From Streptosporangiales bacterium (GTDB lineage: Bacteria; Actinomycetota; Actinomycetes; Streptosporangiales; WHST01), in NCBI GenBank assembly GCA_009379955.1, contig WHST01000002.1, positions 1-64,000 of the forward strand: a stretch of 64,000 nucleotides of DNA, read 5' to 3'. Position 1 is the first letter of the stretch; each line of letters starts with the position of its first letter. Position numbers and translations under genes: made by a program. The notes below the pieces were generated by a model that did not search any database, was not told the origin of the DNA, and was given only the letters and a program-made list of their open reading frames with translations. Shown one piece after another: positions 15,464-24,938 of this stretch.

Positions 15464-17484
15464 GGGACGACTCGGCGAGCGTCGACCCCGCCGGCCGGTT
15501 GCTGGTGCGGCTGTCGACGTGGCCCGCACTGGTGCTCGCCGGGTTCCTGGCCGTGGCGTTCCCGCTCGTCCTCGGCGGCGTCTTCTCGCCGCTGCCGGCG
15601 TTCGGGCTCACCGCGGTGGTCGCGGCGCTCTTGCTGGTGTGGGTGCGCCGTCCCGCGCGGCTGCACCGGACCGACACGCCGTGGTGGGTGGCGTGGTCGG
15701 TGCTCGCCGTCGCCGTCGCGTTCGGCGTCCTGGAATGGCTGACCCACTCCGAGCAGATCCTCGTGGAGCGTGACCCGGCCGCGTACGTGCAGTTCGGCTG
15801 GTGGCTCGCCGAGCACGGGGGTCTGCCCGTCGAGCAGCACCGGGAGGCGTTCGGCGGCGGCGTGCCCAGTCTCTCGTGGAACAGCCCGGCGTTCTACCAG
15901 GTCGGCACGGCGATCTGGCCGCAGTTCATGGTCGGCCTGCCGACGGTGCTCGCCGCCGCGGCGTGGATCGGCGGTGTCGGCGGCATGCTCGTCACCAACG
16001 CGGTCGTCGGCGCATTGTCCGTGCTCGCGTTCGGCGGGCTCGTCGCCCGGCTCGTCGGGCCGCGGTGGGCACCGCTGGGCGCCTTCCTGCTCGCGTTCTG
16101 CTACCCGCAGCTGTTCGTGGCGAAGTCCGCGTACAGCGAGCCGCTCGCGCAGCTGCTCGTCGTCTCCGCGCTGTGCCTGCTCGTGGACTGCCGGGTGCTG
16201 CGTGGCAGAGCCGCGTGGGCCGCGGCCGGCGCGGCGGGGCTGCTGCTCGGCATCGGCGAGCTGGTGCGGATCGACGTGCTGCGCGACCTCATTCCGGCGG
16301 TGGCGCTGGTCGGGGTGTTCGCCGCGCGCCGGCGGGCGTACGCGCTGCCGTTCGGGGCGTTCCTCACGGTCGGTTTCGCGTTCGGCGCGCTCGACGGTGT
16401 GCTGCTGAGCCGGCCGTACGTCGAGGCGCTGCGCGGGTCGCTCGTGCCGCTGCTCGGTGTCGCGGGACTGACGGTGCTCGCCGCCGTCGCGTACGCGGTG
16501 CTCGGCAGGCGCGGTCGGCTCGGTCCGCTGACACCCGAGCGGCTGCGCGCCGCGCGGATCGGCCGCGTGTCGCTGCCGACGGTGGCGGGAGCGCTGGTGC
16601 TGGTGGCGTTCGTGGCGTTCGCGACCCGGCCGCTGTGGCAGACCGTGCGCGGTGCCGACGGATCCACGGGCGACTACATCAGGCTGCAGCAGCGCAGCCA
16701 GGGCCTCCCGATCGACCCCGGCCGCTGGTACTACGAGTGGAGCCTGCACTGGGTCGCGTGGTGGGTCGGCTGGCCGGCCGTGGTCCTGGCGGGCGTCGCG
16801 GCGGCGGTGCTGACCGTCCGGCTGGTGCGCGGGCGCGCCCCACGCTGGCTGCCGGTCCTGCCGCTGCTGCTGTGGAGCACCGCGACGACGTTGTGGATGC
16901 CGTCGATCACACCGGACCACCCGTGGGCCGACCGCAGGCTCGTCCCCGTGGTGCTGCCGGCCGTCGTGCTGCTGGCGTGCTGGGGGCTGCGCTGGTGCGT
17001 CCGGCGGGTGCGCGAGGGCCGGCCCGGCCGGTTGCCCCGGGTGGTCGCCGTCGTGGGCGTCCTCGCCCTGCTCGTACCGGTGGGGTACGCGTCCGGCCCG
17101 CTGGCCTGGCGCGCGACGCACCGCGGGGAGATCCGCGAGCTCGCCGACCTGTGCCGTGCGATCGGGCCGAACGCCGCGGTGATCGGCATCGACCGTGCGA
17201 CCAACGTGTACATGCAGGCCGTCCGCGGCATGTGCGGCGTACCGATCGCGCGCTTCTACGACGCGGAGCCGGTACGCGTCCGCGCGGCCGTCGCCGCGGT
17301 CGAGCGTTCCGGCCGCCGTCCGGTGCTGCTCGGCGGGAGCCCGGAGACGCTGGCGAAGGTGACCGACGCGACCCCACGCCACGTCGTCGACCTGCGCAGC
17401 ACCCAGGACCAGCACAACCTGCTCGAACGCCCCACCCACACCGTCCGCAAGGGCCTGACCGGCTGGCTGGCGTTCCCGTCCTGA
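15460..17484 (+). CDS. GT-C-like multi-TM membrane glycosyltransferase
   Basis: 674 residues from GTG 15460. About 12 membrane helices. The first large periplasmic loop has LVERDPAAYVQFGWWLAEHG, the acidic pair plus Y typical of GT39-like / ArnT-like GT-C enzymes that use polyprenyl-phosphate sugars. The C-terminal soluble portion ends in a region beginning IREL-ADLCRAIGPNAAVIG, probably a substrate-handling domain. It is coupled to the DUF2079 gene, and together they suggest decoration of a surface polymer outside the membrane. Confidence 0.8.
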   Translation: MRDDSASVDPAGRLLVRLSTWPALVLAGFLAVAFPLVLGGVFSPLPAFGLTAVVAALLLVWVRRPARLHRTDTPWWVAWSVLAVAVAFGVLEWLTHSEQILVERDPAAYVQFGWWLAEHGGLPVEQHREAFGGGVPSLSWNSPAFYQVGTAIWPQFMVGLPTVLAAAAWIGGVGGMLVTNAVVGALSVLAFGGLVARLVGPRWAPLGAFLLAFCYPQLFVAKSAYSEPLAQLLVVSALCLLVDCRVLRGRAAWAAAGAAGLLLGIGELVRIDVLRDLIPAVALVGVFAARRRAYALPFGAFLTVGFAFGALDGVLLSRPYVEALRGSLVPLLGVAGLTVLAAVAYAVLGRRGRLGPLTPERLRAARIGRVSLPTVAGALVLVAFVAFATRPLWQTVRGADGSTGDYIRLQQRSQGLPIDPGRWYYEWSLHWVAWWVGWPAVVLAGVAAAVLTVRLVRGRAPRWLPVLPLLLWSTATTLWMPSITPDHPWADRRLVPVVLPAVVLLACWGLRWCVRRVREGRPGRLPRVVAVVGVLALLVPVGYASGPLAWRATHRGEIRELADLCRAIGPNAAVIGIDRATNVYMQAVRGMCGVPIARFYDAEPVRVRAAVAAVERSGRRPVLLGGSPETLAKVTDATPRHVVDLRSTQDQHNLLERPTHTVRKGLTGWLAFPS

Positions 17485-17500
17485 CGGGTAGGTTCGCTGC

Positions 17501-18418
17501 GTGGTCGAGCGGCGGCGGGTCCTGGCGTGGGTGCGCATCGTGCTCGGGGTCGCGGTCGCGGTCGGCGTCGTGCTGGCACTGGCCGACCAGTGGCCGCGTG
17601 TGCGCCCGCACCTCGCGCGGTTCGATGTCCCGCTGGTGGTGTCGGCGTTCCTCGCCGTGCTCGTCGCGCTCGGCGCGAGCATGCTGTCGTGGCGCGCGGT
17701 CCTGACCGAGCTCGGGTCGCGGCTGCCGTTGCGCGACGCCGCGCGCATCTACTTCGTCGGGCAGGTCGGCAAATACCTGCCGGGCAGCGTGTGGCCGGCG
17801 CTCGTCCAGATGGAGCTCGGCCGGTCCGCGGGCGTGCCGCGGTCGCGGATGGGCGTGTCGTTCGTGCTCGCGCTCGCGCTGAGCCTGCTGACCGGTGCGG
17901 TGATCGGGCTGCCGTCGGTGCTCTCGACCGGCCGTTACCTGCTGCCCGCGCTCGGCATCATCGTGCTCGTGCTGCCGGTGCTGCTCGTGCCCCGGCTGCT
18001 CGGCGCCGTGCTCGACCGCGGGCTGCGGCTGCTGCGCCGGCCGCCGCTCGAACGCCCGCTGACGCGCAGGGGCATCCTCAAGGTCGTGGGGCTGTCGGCG
18101 ATCGGCTGGGTGGCGTACGGCGTCCAGGCCTGGCTGCTCGCCGTCGACCTCGGTGCCCCCCTGGCGCAGACCCTGCCCGTGGCGGTCGGTGCGTACGCCA
18201 TCGCGCTGGTGCTCGGCGTCGTCGTCGTGCTCGCGCCCGCGGGCGTCGGCGTCCGCGAGTTCATGCTGGTCGTGGGGCTGGCGAGCGTCCTCACCGGAAA
18301 CGCGGCCACGGCGCTCGCGATCGTGTCACGCGCCCTGGTCACGGTGGCCGACGTCGCCACCGCCGCCATGGGACTGCTGCTGCGCCGGCCGGCGGCTGAC
18401 AAGGTGCGGGGACGCTGA
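17501..18418 (+). CDS. Lysylphosphatidylglycerol synthase TM-region / flippase-like protein
   Basis: 305 residues with about eight membrane helices and no soluble synthetase domain. IYFVGQVGKYLPGSVWP (residues 84-100) is the signature of the LPG_synthase_TM family, and LAPAGVGVREFMLV near residue 245 is the second conserved block. Free-standing members beside glycosyltransferases are thought to act as lipid or glycolipid flippases. It stands between a GT-C protein and a polyprenyl-phosphate-sugar-synthase-like GT2, which fits that idea. The start is GTG 17501. Confidence 0.85.
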   Translation: MVERRRVLAWVRIVLGVAVAVGVVLALADQWPRVRPHLARFDVPLVVSAFLAVLVALGASMLSWRAVLTELGSRLPLRDAARIYFVGQVGKYLPGSVWPALVQMELGRSAGVPRSRMGVSFVLALALSLLTGAVIGLPSVLSTGRYLLPALGIIVLVLPVLLVPRLLGAVLDRGLRLLRRPPLERPLTRRGILKVVGLSAIGWVAYGVQAWLLAVDLGAPLAQTLPVAVGAYAIALVLGVVVVLAPAGVGVREFMLVVGLASVLTGNAATALAIVSRALVTVADVATAAMGLLLRRPAADKVRGR

Positions 18419-18442
18419 CGGCTGGCGATACGCTCGGGCCTC

Positions 18443-19420
18443 ATGGCCACCCCCGCCCGTCACCCCGTCGAGCTGGTCGATCCGACCAGGCGCCACTACA
18501 CGCTGTCACCCGCCGTCGCCGACGTCAGCGGCCCGCGGCCGCTCGCCACGATCGTCCTGCCCTGCTACAACGAGTCGGCCCACGTCCTGCGCGAGATCGA
18601 GCGCATCACGTTCGCCATGGACACCAGCGGCATGAGCTACGAGCTCCTCGTCATCGACGACGCGTCGACCGACCGCACGCTCGAGGTGCTGCAGGAGGCG
18701 CTGCCGAGGTTCCCCCGGATGCGCCTCATGCCGTTCCGGCGCAACGGCGGCTCCGGCACCGCGCGGCGGATCGGCACCAGGGAGTCGCGCGGCGAGATCG
18801 TCGTATGGACCGACGCCGACCTCACCTACCCCAACGAGCGCATCCCCGAGTTCATCCGCTACCTGATCGAGCACCCCGAGTGCGCCCAGGTCGTCGGCGC
18901 GCGCACCGCCGAGCGCGGCACGCTCCGGGTGCTTCGCGTGCCCGCGAAGTGGTTCATCCGCAAGGTGGCCGAAGGCCTCGCCGGGGTGAAGATCGCCGAC
19001 CTCAACTCCGGCATGCGGGCGTTCCGCCGCGAAGTGTCGCTGCCGTTCCTGCGACTGCTGCCGCCAGGCTTCTCCTGCGTCACCACGATCACGCTGGCGT
19101 TCCTGTCGAACCAGCACGACGTCGACTACCTGCCGATCGACTACGGCAAGCGGTCCGGGCAGTCGAAGTTCCATCCGTTGCGCGACGCCTACCGCTACAT
19201 CCTCCAGGTCGTCCGCATGGTGATGTACTTCAACCCGCTCAAGGTGCTCCTGCCGCCGGCGCTCGTCCTGCTCGGAGTCGGCGTCGCCAAGGCGGTGTAC
19301 GACATGATCGTGCACCCGTTCTACTTCGCTGCCAACACGATCCTGCTCTTCATGACGGGGCTCATCATCGGCTCGTTGGCGCTGCTCGCCGACCTCGTCG
19401 TGCGGTCGCGGTCCGAGTAG
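18443..19420 (+). CDS. DPM1-like glycosyltransferase family 2 (polyprenyl-phosphate sugar synthase)
   Basis: 325 residues. LATIVLPCYNESAHV (UDP/GDP-sugar loop), LLVIDDASTDRT, the DxD motif TDADLTYPN, and the C-terminal SGQSKFHP region match dolichol-phosphate-mannose synthase-type enzymes. Two membrane helices at the C-terminus (about residues 265-318) anchor it. It should load a sugar onto polyprenyl phosphate, the donor needed by the GT-C proteins upstream. The start ATG 18443 follows the previous gene by 24 bp; the next gene begins two bases after its stop. Confidence 0.87.
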   Translation: MATPARHPVELVDPTRRHYTLSPAVADVSGPRPLATIVLPCYNESAHVLREIERITFAMDTSGMSYELLVIDDASTDRTLEVLQEALPRFPRMRLMPFRRNGGSGTARRIGTRESRGEIVVWTDADLTYPNERIPEFIRYLIEHPECAQVVGARTAERGTLRVLRVPAKWFIRKVAEGLAGVKIADLNSGMRAFRREVSLPFLRLLPPGFSCVTTITLAFLSNQHDVDYLPIDYGKRSGQSKFHPLRDAYRYILQVVRMVMYFNPLKVLLPPALVLLGVGVAKAVYDMIVHPFYFAANTILLFMTGLIIGSLALLADLVVRSRSE

Positions 19421-19421
19421 C

Positions 19422-20528
19422 GTGAAGGTCGCGATCGTCGGGCCGACCCATCCCTACAAGGGCGGCATCGCGCAGTCGACCACCACCCTCGCGCGGCAGC
19501 TCGGCGCCGCGGGGCACGTGGTCGATGTCGTCTCGTGGTCGGCGCAGTACCCCGACTTCCTGTACCCAGGGGAGCAGCGCGTACCGGCCGACCGTCCCGA
19601 GGTCGAGCCGTGGCCGCGCGCGACGTACCCGCTCGCGTGGTACCGGCCCGACGGCTGGGTGCGGACGGGTCGCAGGCTGCGGGCGTACGACGTCGTCGTG
19701 TTCGTCCTCGTCACCCCGGTGCAGGTGCCGGCGTACCTCACGATGCTCGCGGCCCTGGGACGGCGACCGTCCGTCCGCACCGTCGTGCTGTGCCACAACG
19801 TGCTGCCGCACGAGCGCCGCATGGTCGACCCGACGCTGGTACGCGCGCTGTTCCGGCGCACCGACGGCGCGCTCGTGCACTCGGGTGACCAGGCGCGCAT
19901 GGCCCGTGGCCTGGGCGCGCGGCAGGTCGCGGTCGCGGAGCTGCCGTCCGGTTTTCCGACGCTCGCGGGTGCGGAGCCGGCGGTCGTGCCCGACGCGGAC
20001 GTGCACCGCCGGCTGCTGTTCTTCGGCCTCGTCCGGCCGTACAAGGGCCTCGACATCCTGCTGGCCGCGCTGGCGAAGGTCCCCGGCGTCGGCCTGACGG
20101 TGGCGGGGGAGTTCTGGGGCGAGACGCTGCGGGTCACCGAGCTGACGGTCGACGAGCTCGGCCTCCGCGACCGGGTCGAGATCCGCGCGGGCTACGTCGA
20201 CGCCGCGGAGGTGCCCGCCCTGTTCGCCGGCACCGACGCGCTGGTGCTGCCGTACCGGCAGGCGACGTCGTCGTACAACGCCGACGTCGCGTTCCAGTAC
20301 GGCGCACCGGTCGTGGTCACCCGCGCGGGCGCGCTCGCCGATCGGGTGAGCGACGGCGTCGACGGTCTCGTGTGCGCGCCCGACGACGTCGACGACCTCG
20401 CGGCGGCACTGCGGCGGCTCTACGGCGAGCCCGGCCTGCTCGCCGCCCTGCGCGCGGGCGTACGTCCGCCCGACCACACCGGCAAGTGGGAGCGCTACGC
20501 CGAGGCGCTCCTCGCCGCGGCCGGGTGA
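19422..20528 (+). CDS. Glycosyltransferase family 4
   Basis: 368 residues from GTG 19422. The N-terminal Rossmann half starts MKVAIVGPTHPYKGGIAQS, an acceptor-binding loop. The C-terminal half contains LLFFGLVRPYKGLDIL and ALVLPYRQATSSYNADVAFQYG, the GT-B donor-site helix region in which an E-x7-E motif is not clear. Retaining GT-B enzymes of this kind add sugars to membrane-linked acceptors using NDP-sugars. It starts two bases after the DPM1-like gene and ends 6 bp before the convergent gmd. Confidence 0.85.
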   Translation: MKVAIVGPTHPYKGGIAQSTTTLARQLGAAGHVVDVVSWSAQYPDFLYPGEQRVPADRPEVEPWPRATYPLAWYRPDGWVRTGRRLRAYDVVVFVLVTPVQVPAYLTMLAALGRRPSVRTVVLCHNVLPHERRMVDPTLVRALFRRTDGALVHSGDQARMARGLGARQVAVAELPSGFPTLAGAEPAVVPDADVHRRLLFFGLVRPYKGLDILLAALAKVPGVGLTVAGEFWGETLRVTELTVDELGLRDRVEIRAGYVDAAEVPALFAGTDALVLPYRQATSSYNADVAFQYGAPVVVTRAGALADRVSDGVDGLVCAPDDVDDLAAALRRLYGEPGLLAALRAGVRPPDHTGKWERYAEALLAAAG

Positions 20529-20534
20529 CCGGAG

Positions 20535-21548
20535 TCAGCGCCGTGCCGGTTTGGCCCGCTCGATCTCGAGGTCGTTGTCGACCATCATCTCGACGATCTG
20601 GCGGAAGCTGACCGTCGGCGACCAGCCGAGCTCCTCCCTGGCGCGCGTCGCGTCCCCGACGAGTACGTCGACGTCGGCCGGGCGGAAGAAGCGCTCGTCC
20701 TGGACGACGTGCGGCTGCCAGTCGTCGATGCCGACGCGCGCGAACGCGAGGTCGAGCAGGTCGCGCACCGAGTGCTGGGTGCCGGTCGCGACCACGAGGT
20801 CTTCTGGCTCGTCGCGCTGCAGCATGCGCCACATCGCGTCGGTGTAGTCGGCCGCGTATCCCCAGTCACGGTGCACGTCGAGGTTGCCGAGCGTCAGCGT
20901 GTCGTGCAGCCCGAGTGCGATGCGCGCGACGCCCTGGGTGATCTTGCGGGTGACGAACTCGTACCCGCGTCGCGGGCTCTCGTGGTTGAACAGGATGCCC
21001 GAGCAGGCGAACGCGCCGTACGACTCGCGGTAGTTCATCGTGATGTAGTGGCCGAACGTCTTCGCGACGCCGTACGGCGACCGCGGGTGGAACGGCGTGG
21101 TCTCCGACTGCGGTGTCTCGCGCACCTTGCCGAACATCTCCGAGCTCGACGCCTGGTAGAAGCGCACCCGGCCCATGTCGTTCTGGGTGTGGATCCTGAT
21201 CGCCTCGAGCATGCGCAGGACGCCCATGCCGGTGATCTCGCCGGTGAGCTCGGCCTGCTTCCAGGACAACCCGACGAAGCTGATCGCGCCGAGGTTGTAG
21301 ACCTCGTCCGGCTGGGAGATCTCCAGCGCGGAGATCAGGCTGGCCAGGTCGCGCAGGTCGCCCTCGAGGAGGTGGGCGGACGGTACGACGTCGTTGACGC
21401 GTTCGGCCTTGGGGTTGCTCTGCCCGTTGACGAGGCCGAACACCTCGTATCCCTTCGCCGCGAGGAGCTCGCCGAGGTAGAGGCCGTCCTGGCCGGTGAT
21501 GCCGGTGATGAGAACGCGTGGCACGTGCCGTCCTGCCGTCTCGTCCAT
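20535..21548 (-). CDS. gmd: GDP-mannose 4,6-dehydratase
   Basis: 337 residues from ATG 21548; the frame stays open further upstream but that part is not conserved in style. NAD(P) motif GITGQDGLYL at the start, GDLRD, YNLGAISFV, SSSEMFG with the catalytic Thr/Ser-Glu region, and the catalytic Tyr-Lys in SPYGVAKTFGHY. NHESPRRGYEFVTRKIT and the late FRPADVDVL-GDATRAREELGW are diagnostic for Gmd. It converts GDP-mannose to GDP-4-keto-6-deoxymannose, precursor of GDP-fucose, GDP-rhamnose or GDP-perosamine. No partner reductase is next to it, so the end sugar is unknown. Confidence 0.93.
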   Translation of the reverse strand: MDETAGRHVPRVLITGITGQDGLYLGELLAAKGYEVFGLVNGQSNPKAERVNDVVPSAHLLEGDLRDLASLISALEISQPDEVYNLGAISFVGLSWKQAELTGEITGMGVLRMLEAIRIHTQNDMGRVRFYQASSSEMFGKVRETPQSETTPFHPRSPYGVAKTFGHYITMNYRESYGAFACSGILFNHESPRRGYEFVTRKITQGVARIALGLHDTLTLGNLDVHRDWGYAADYTDAMWRMLQRDEPEDLVVATGTQHSVRDLLDLAFARVGIDDWQPHVVQDERFFRPADVDVLVGDATRAREELGWSPTVSFRQIVEMMVDNDLEIERAKPARR

Positions 21549-21690
21549 GGGTGCGAAGGTGTGCGCATGCGTACCACATCGCCTTCGTATTTGGGGACGG
21601 TAGTGTCCCGTCACACGTTCTTAACCCCGTGGGCGTAGTGTTCGGCGGAAGAGTTGGAGTGCCCGGAACAACCCTGGAGGCGAGGCGCAG
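21549..21690. promoter_or_regulatory. Divergent promoter region between gmd and GT4
   Basis: 142 bp without a gene between divergently transcribed gmd and the GT4 gene. It is less GC-rich than its surroundings (TCGTATTTGGGG, CGTTCTTAACCCCG) and probably carries both promoters. GGAGGCGAGG before GTG 21691 is the GT4 ribosome-binding site. No clear operator is seen. Confidence 0.5.
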
Positions 21691-22806
21691 GTGTCACCGC
21701 GAGTACTGATCGACGGTACCGATCGCGGGGGCGTCAACCGGTACGTCGACGGCCTGGTGAGGGCGTTGGACAAGGCGGGTGCCGACATCGGGGTCGCGTG
21801 CCAGCGTGCCGACGCCGACCGCTACGGCCGGATGGCGCCGGGCGCGGCGATCATCATGGGTCCCACCGCGATCGCCCACCGTCCCGCACGTCTCGCCTGG
21901 GAGCAGACCGGCCTGCCGGTCGTCGCCGAGTCGTTCGGCGCCGACGTCATCCACGCGCCGTTCTACACGATGCCGGTACGCGCGGGCCGCCCGACGGTCG
22001 TCACGGTGCACGACGTCACGGTGTTCACCAAGCCCGAGCTCATCCCGCCGGTCAAGGCGACGTTCCTGCGCTCGGCGATCCGCACCGCGGTCCGGCGCGC
22101 GACCCGCATCATCGTGCCGTCCAAGGCGACGCGTGACGAGCTCGTCGAGCACCTGTCGTCCGACCCCACGAAGATCGACGTCGCCTACCACGGCGTCGAC
22201 CACCAGCTGTTCCACCGGCCGGAGTGCGCGGACTGCGAGCGCGTGTCCAACCGGCTCGGCCTGCACGGCCAGCCGTACATCGCGTTCCTCGGCGGGTTCG
22301 AGCCGCGCAAGAACGTCCCCGACCTCATCCGCGGGTGGGTCAGTGCGGTCGCCGACCGCGACGAGCCGCCGGCGCTCGTGCTCGCCGGCAGCCGCGGCAA
22401 CGACGACGCCGTCGACGACGCGGCGGCGCAGGTGCCCGAGCACCTGCGGCTGATCCGTCCCGGCTTCCTGCGCTACGTCGACCTGCCCGCGTACCTCGGC
22501 GGCGCCGTGGTCGTCGCGTTCCCCAGCCACGGTGAGGGGTTCGGCCTGCCGGTGCTCGAGGCGATGGCCTGCGGGGCACCGGTGCTCACCACCCACCGCA
22601 CCTCGCTGCCCGAGGTCGGCGGCGACGCGGTGGCGTACACCGAGCCCGACCCCGACAGCATCGCCGCGGGACTGACCGACCTCCTCGACGACCCCGACCG
22701 GCGCACCGCGCTGGCCAACGCGGGCTACGAGCGGTCGCAGGAGTTCACCTGGCAGATCTCGGCCGAGACCCACCTGGCGAGCTACCGCCGGGCCGTCGGC
22801 GAGTGA
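21691..22806 (+). CDS. Glycosyltransferase family 4 (mannosyltransferase-like)
   Basis: 371 residues. N-terminal DGTDRGGVNRYVDGLVRAL is the GT4 acceptor loop; VTVHDVTVF, then IIVPSKATRDEL, and the donor-site block FLGGFEPRKNVPDLI. The C-terminal SHGEGFGLPVLEAMACGAPV contains the E-x7-E motif (EGFGLPVLE) of retaining GT4 enzymes. It resembles WbdB/WbaZ-type mannosyltransferases. A four-Cys-like short piece (ECADCERV) near residue 178 is an uncommon insertion. GTG 21691 follows GGAGG; it precedes the GDP-mannose synthesis gene, which supports mannose as donor. Confidence 0.88.
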   Translation: MSPRVLIDGTDRGGVNRYVDGLVRALDKAGADIGVACQRADADRYGRMAPGAAIIMGPTAIAHRPARLAWEQTGLPVVAESFGADVIHAPFYTMPVRAGRPTVVTVHDVTVFTKPELIPPVKATFLRSAIRTAVRRATRIIVPSKATRDELVEHLSSDPTKIDVAYHGVDHQLFHRPECADCERVSNRLGLHGQPYIAFLGGFEPRKNVPDLIRGWVSAVADRDEPPALVLAGSRGNDDAVDDAAAQVPEHLRLIRPGFLRYVDLPAYLGGAVVVAFPSHGEGFGLPVLEAMACGAPVLTTHRTSLPEVGGDAVAYTEPDPDSIAAGLTDLLDDPDRRTALANAGYERSQEFTWQISAETHLASYRRAVGE

Positions 22807-22815
22807 CCGACACCC

Positions 22816-23913
22816 ATGGGTGAGGCCGGGGCGCTGTACGCCGTCGTCCCCGCGGGCGGGTCGGGCACCCGTCTGTGGCCGCTGAGCCGCAGGGACGAGC
22901 CGAAGTACCTCCACCCGCTCGCCGGCGGCGAGCGGTCGCTGCTGCAGGGCACCGTCGACCGGCTGGCGCCCGTCGTCCCCGCCGACCGCACGTACGTCGT
23001 CACCGGCGCCAGCCATCGCGCCAAGGTGGCCGCGCAGCTGCCGGAGCTGCCCGCGGGCAACGTCGTCGTCGAGCCGTCGCCGAAGAACTCCGCGCCGGCG
23101 ATCGGGCTCGCCGCGGCACTGATCGCGCGGCGCGAACCCGACGCCGTGATGGGCTCGTTCGCGGCCGACCACGTCGTGCCCGACGCCACCGCGTTCCGCG
23201 CCGCGCTGCGCGACGCCGTCTCCGTCGCCGAGGCGGGGTACCTCGTCACGATCGGCATCACGCCGACCTATGCCGCCACCGGGTTCGGCTGGATCCAGCG
23301 GGGCGACCCGCTGGCGGGAGGCGTCGGCGAGCGCGTGGCCACGTTCACCGAGAAGCCGCCTGCCGACGTCGCGCAGGGCTATCTCGACGGCGGTCGCAGC
23401 CTGTGGAACGCGTCGATGTTCGTGTGGCGGGTGGCGACGTTCCTCGACGAGCTCGGCCGGCAGCTGCCCGCGCTCCACGAGGGCCTGCTGCGCATCGCGG
23501 CCGCGTGGGACGGCCCCGACCGCGACGCCGTGCTGGCGGAGGTCTGGCCGACCCTGCCCGCGGAGACCGTCGACGACGGCGTGCTCGTCGACGCGGCCTG
23601 CGGCGGGCGGGTGGCCGTCGTGCAGGGCCGCTTCGAGTGGCACGACATCGGCGACTGGAACGGCCTCGCCGACCTGCTCGCGAGCGCGGCAGGCGGCAAC
23701 GTCGCGCTCGGCGAGGGGGAGTGGCTGTCCGAGGACGACACGGGCACGCTCGTCGCCGCGTCCGGCGGCCGTCTCGTCGCGACCCTGGGGCTCCGCGACC
23801 TCGTGGTCGTCGACACCCCCGACGCCGTGCTCGTCCTGCCGAGGCACCGCGCGCAGGACGTCCGCCGGCTCGTCGAGGAGCTGAAGAGACGTGGCGACGG
23901 CACCCACCTGTGA
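22816..23913 (+). CDS. manC: Mannose-1-phosphate guanylyltransferase
   Basis: 365 residues, single-domain form. VVPAGGSGTRLWPLSR is the nucleotidyltransferase signature, EPSPKNSAPAIGLAAAL the second block, FAADHVV the metal site, and FTEKPPADVAQGYLDGG then WNASMFVW the sugar site typical of GDP-mannose pyrophosphorylases. It makes GDP-mannose from GTP and mannose-1-phosphate, feeding gmd and the neighbouring transferases. There is no isomerase domain; isomerase and mutase are encoded separately at 52.6 and 36.1 kb. The end overlaps the next gene by 23 bases. Confidence 0.92.
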   Translation: MGEAGALYAVVPAGGSGTRLWPLSRRDEPKYLHPLAGGERSLLQGTVDRLAPVVPADRTYVVTGASHRAKVAAQLPELPAGNVVVEPSPKNSAPAIGLAAALIARREPDAVMGSFAADHVVPDATAFRAALRDAVSVAEAGYLVTIGITPTYAATGFGWIQRGDPLAGGVGERVATFTEKPPADVAQGYLDGGRSLWNASMFVWRVATFLDELGRQLPALHEGLLRIAAAWDGPDRDAVLAEVWPTLPAETVDDGVLVDAACGGRVAVVQGRFEWHDIGDWNGLADLLASAAGGNVALGEGEWLSEDDTGTLVAASGGRLVATLGLRDLVVVDTPDAVLVLPRHRAQDVRRLVEELKRRGDGTHL

Positions 23914-24841
23914 CGGGCCGCCCGCGCGGGTGAGCCGGTTGTGGCGACCGCCGTACGCGGTCGACGTCGGGTTCACGCTGTCCTGCCACCGCCGCGGCCC
24001 CGGGGACCCGGCGTTCCGCCGGTCGGGCGACGGCGCGGTCTGGCGCGCGGTGCGGACACCTGACGGTCCCGGCACGCTGCACGTACGGTCCCTGACGCGG
24101 CTGGGCGAGGTCGAGGCGCAGGCATGGGGGCCGGGGGCGTCGTGGCTGCTCGACCGGCTGCCCACCATGCTCGGCGCGGCGGACGACCCCGGCGCGCTCG
24201 TCCCCGCGCACCCGATCGTCCGCGACATGGCCCGCCGCAGGCCCGGCTTCCGGATCGGCCGCAGCGAGCGGGTGCTCGACGCGCTCGTACCGGCGATCCT
24301 CGAGCAGAAGGTCACCGGCACCGAGGCGTTCCGGTCGTGGCGGCAGCTGCTGTGGCGGTTCGGCGAGCCCGCCCCGGGGCCGGCCGAGCTGGTCGCCAAG
24401 ATGAGAGTCCCGCCGGACGCCGCGACGTGGGCGTCGCTCGCCACCTGGCACTGGCACCTCGCCGGCGTCGACCCGCGACGCGCCAGGACCATCAGGATCG
24501 CGGCGTCGCGGGCAGGTCGGCTGGAGGAGACGCTGACCCTCGGCCGTGCGGTCGCCGCGACGCGGATGCGCGCGTTGCCCGGCATCGGTCAGTGGACCGT
24601 CGCCGAGGTGCTGCAGCGCTCGCACGGCGACGCCGACGCGGTGTCGGTGGGCGACCTGCACGTGCCGGGCATCGTCGGCTGGGCGCTCGCGGGGGAGGTC
24701 GTCGACGATGCGGGCATGCTCGCGCTGCTTGAGCCGTACGCGGGCCACCGTTACCGCGTGCAGCGCCTGCTGGAGACCGCCGGCGTCGGCCCGCCACGCC
24801 GCGCCCCGAGGTTCTCGCCGAGGGACTACCGCTCCCTCTGA
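23891..24841 (+). CDS. AlkA-like DNA-3-methyladenine glycosylase (HhH-GPD)
   Basis: 316 residues from GTG 23891, overlapping the manC end. The N-terminal half resembles the AlkA N-domain (PPYAVDVGFTLSCHRRGPGD). In the second half VLDALVPAILEQKVTGTEA starts the HhH-GPD domain, and LPGIGQWTVAEVLQR followed by VSVGDLHVP gives the helix-hairpin-helix and the catalytic Asp (VGD). The end GHRYRVQRLLE is usual in this family. It removes alkylated purines in base excision repair. The overlap with a sugar-nucleotide gene is probably accidental for function but suggests shared transcription. Confidence 0.87.
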   Translation: MATAPTCDGPPARVSRLWRPPYAVDVGFTLSCHRRGPGDPAFRRSGDGAVWRAVRTPDGPGTLHVRSLTRLGEVEAQAWGPGASWLLDRLPTMLGAADDPGALVPAHPIVRDMARRRPGFRIGRSERVLDALVPAILEQKVTGTEAFRSWRQLLWRFGEPAPGPAELVAKMRVPPDAATWASLATWHWHLAGVDPRRARTIRIAASRAGRLEETLTLGRAVAATRMRALPGIGQWTVAEVLQRSHGDADAVSVGDLHVPGIVGWALAGEVVDDAGMLALLEPYAGHRYRVQRLLETAGVGPPRRAPRFSPRDYRSL

Positions 24842-24938
24842 CCGCTGGCAAAACCTGCTGCGACGGTGCCGGCACGGCCCAGGTTCCCGCAAGGATGACG
24901 CAATCGGCGTGCAAGCGACGGCCCGTCCACTGGTGGGC

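Noticed and set aside
15427-17748. 773-codon open frame on the minus strand
   Set aside because: Shadow of the GT-C membrane gene, Arg/His/Asp-rich without pattern.
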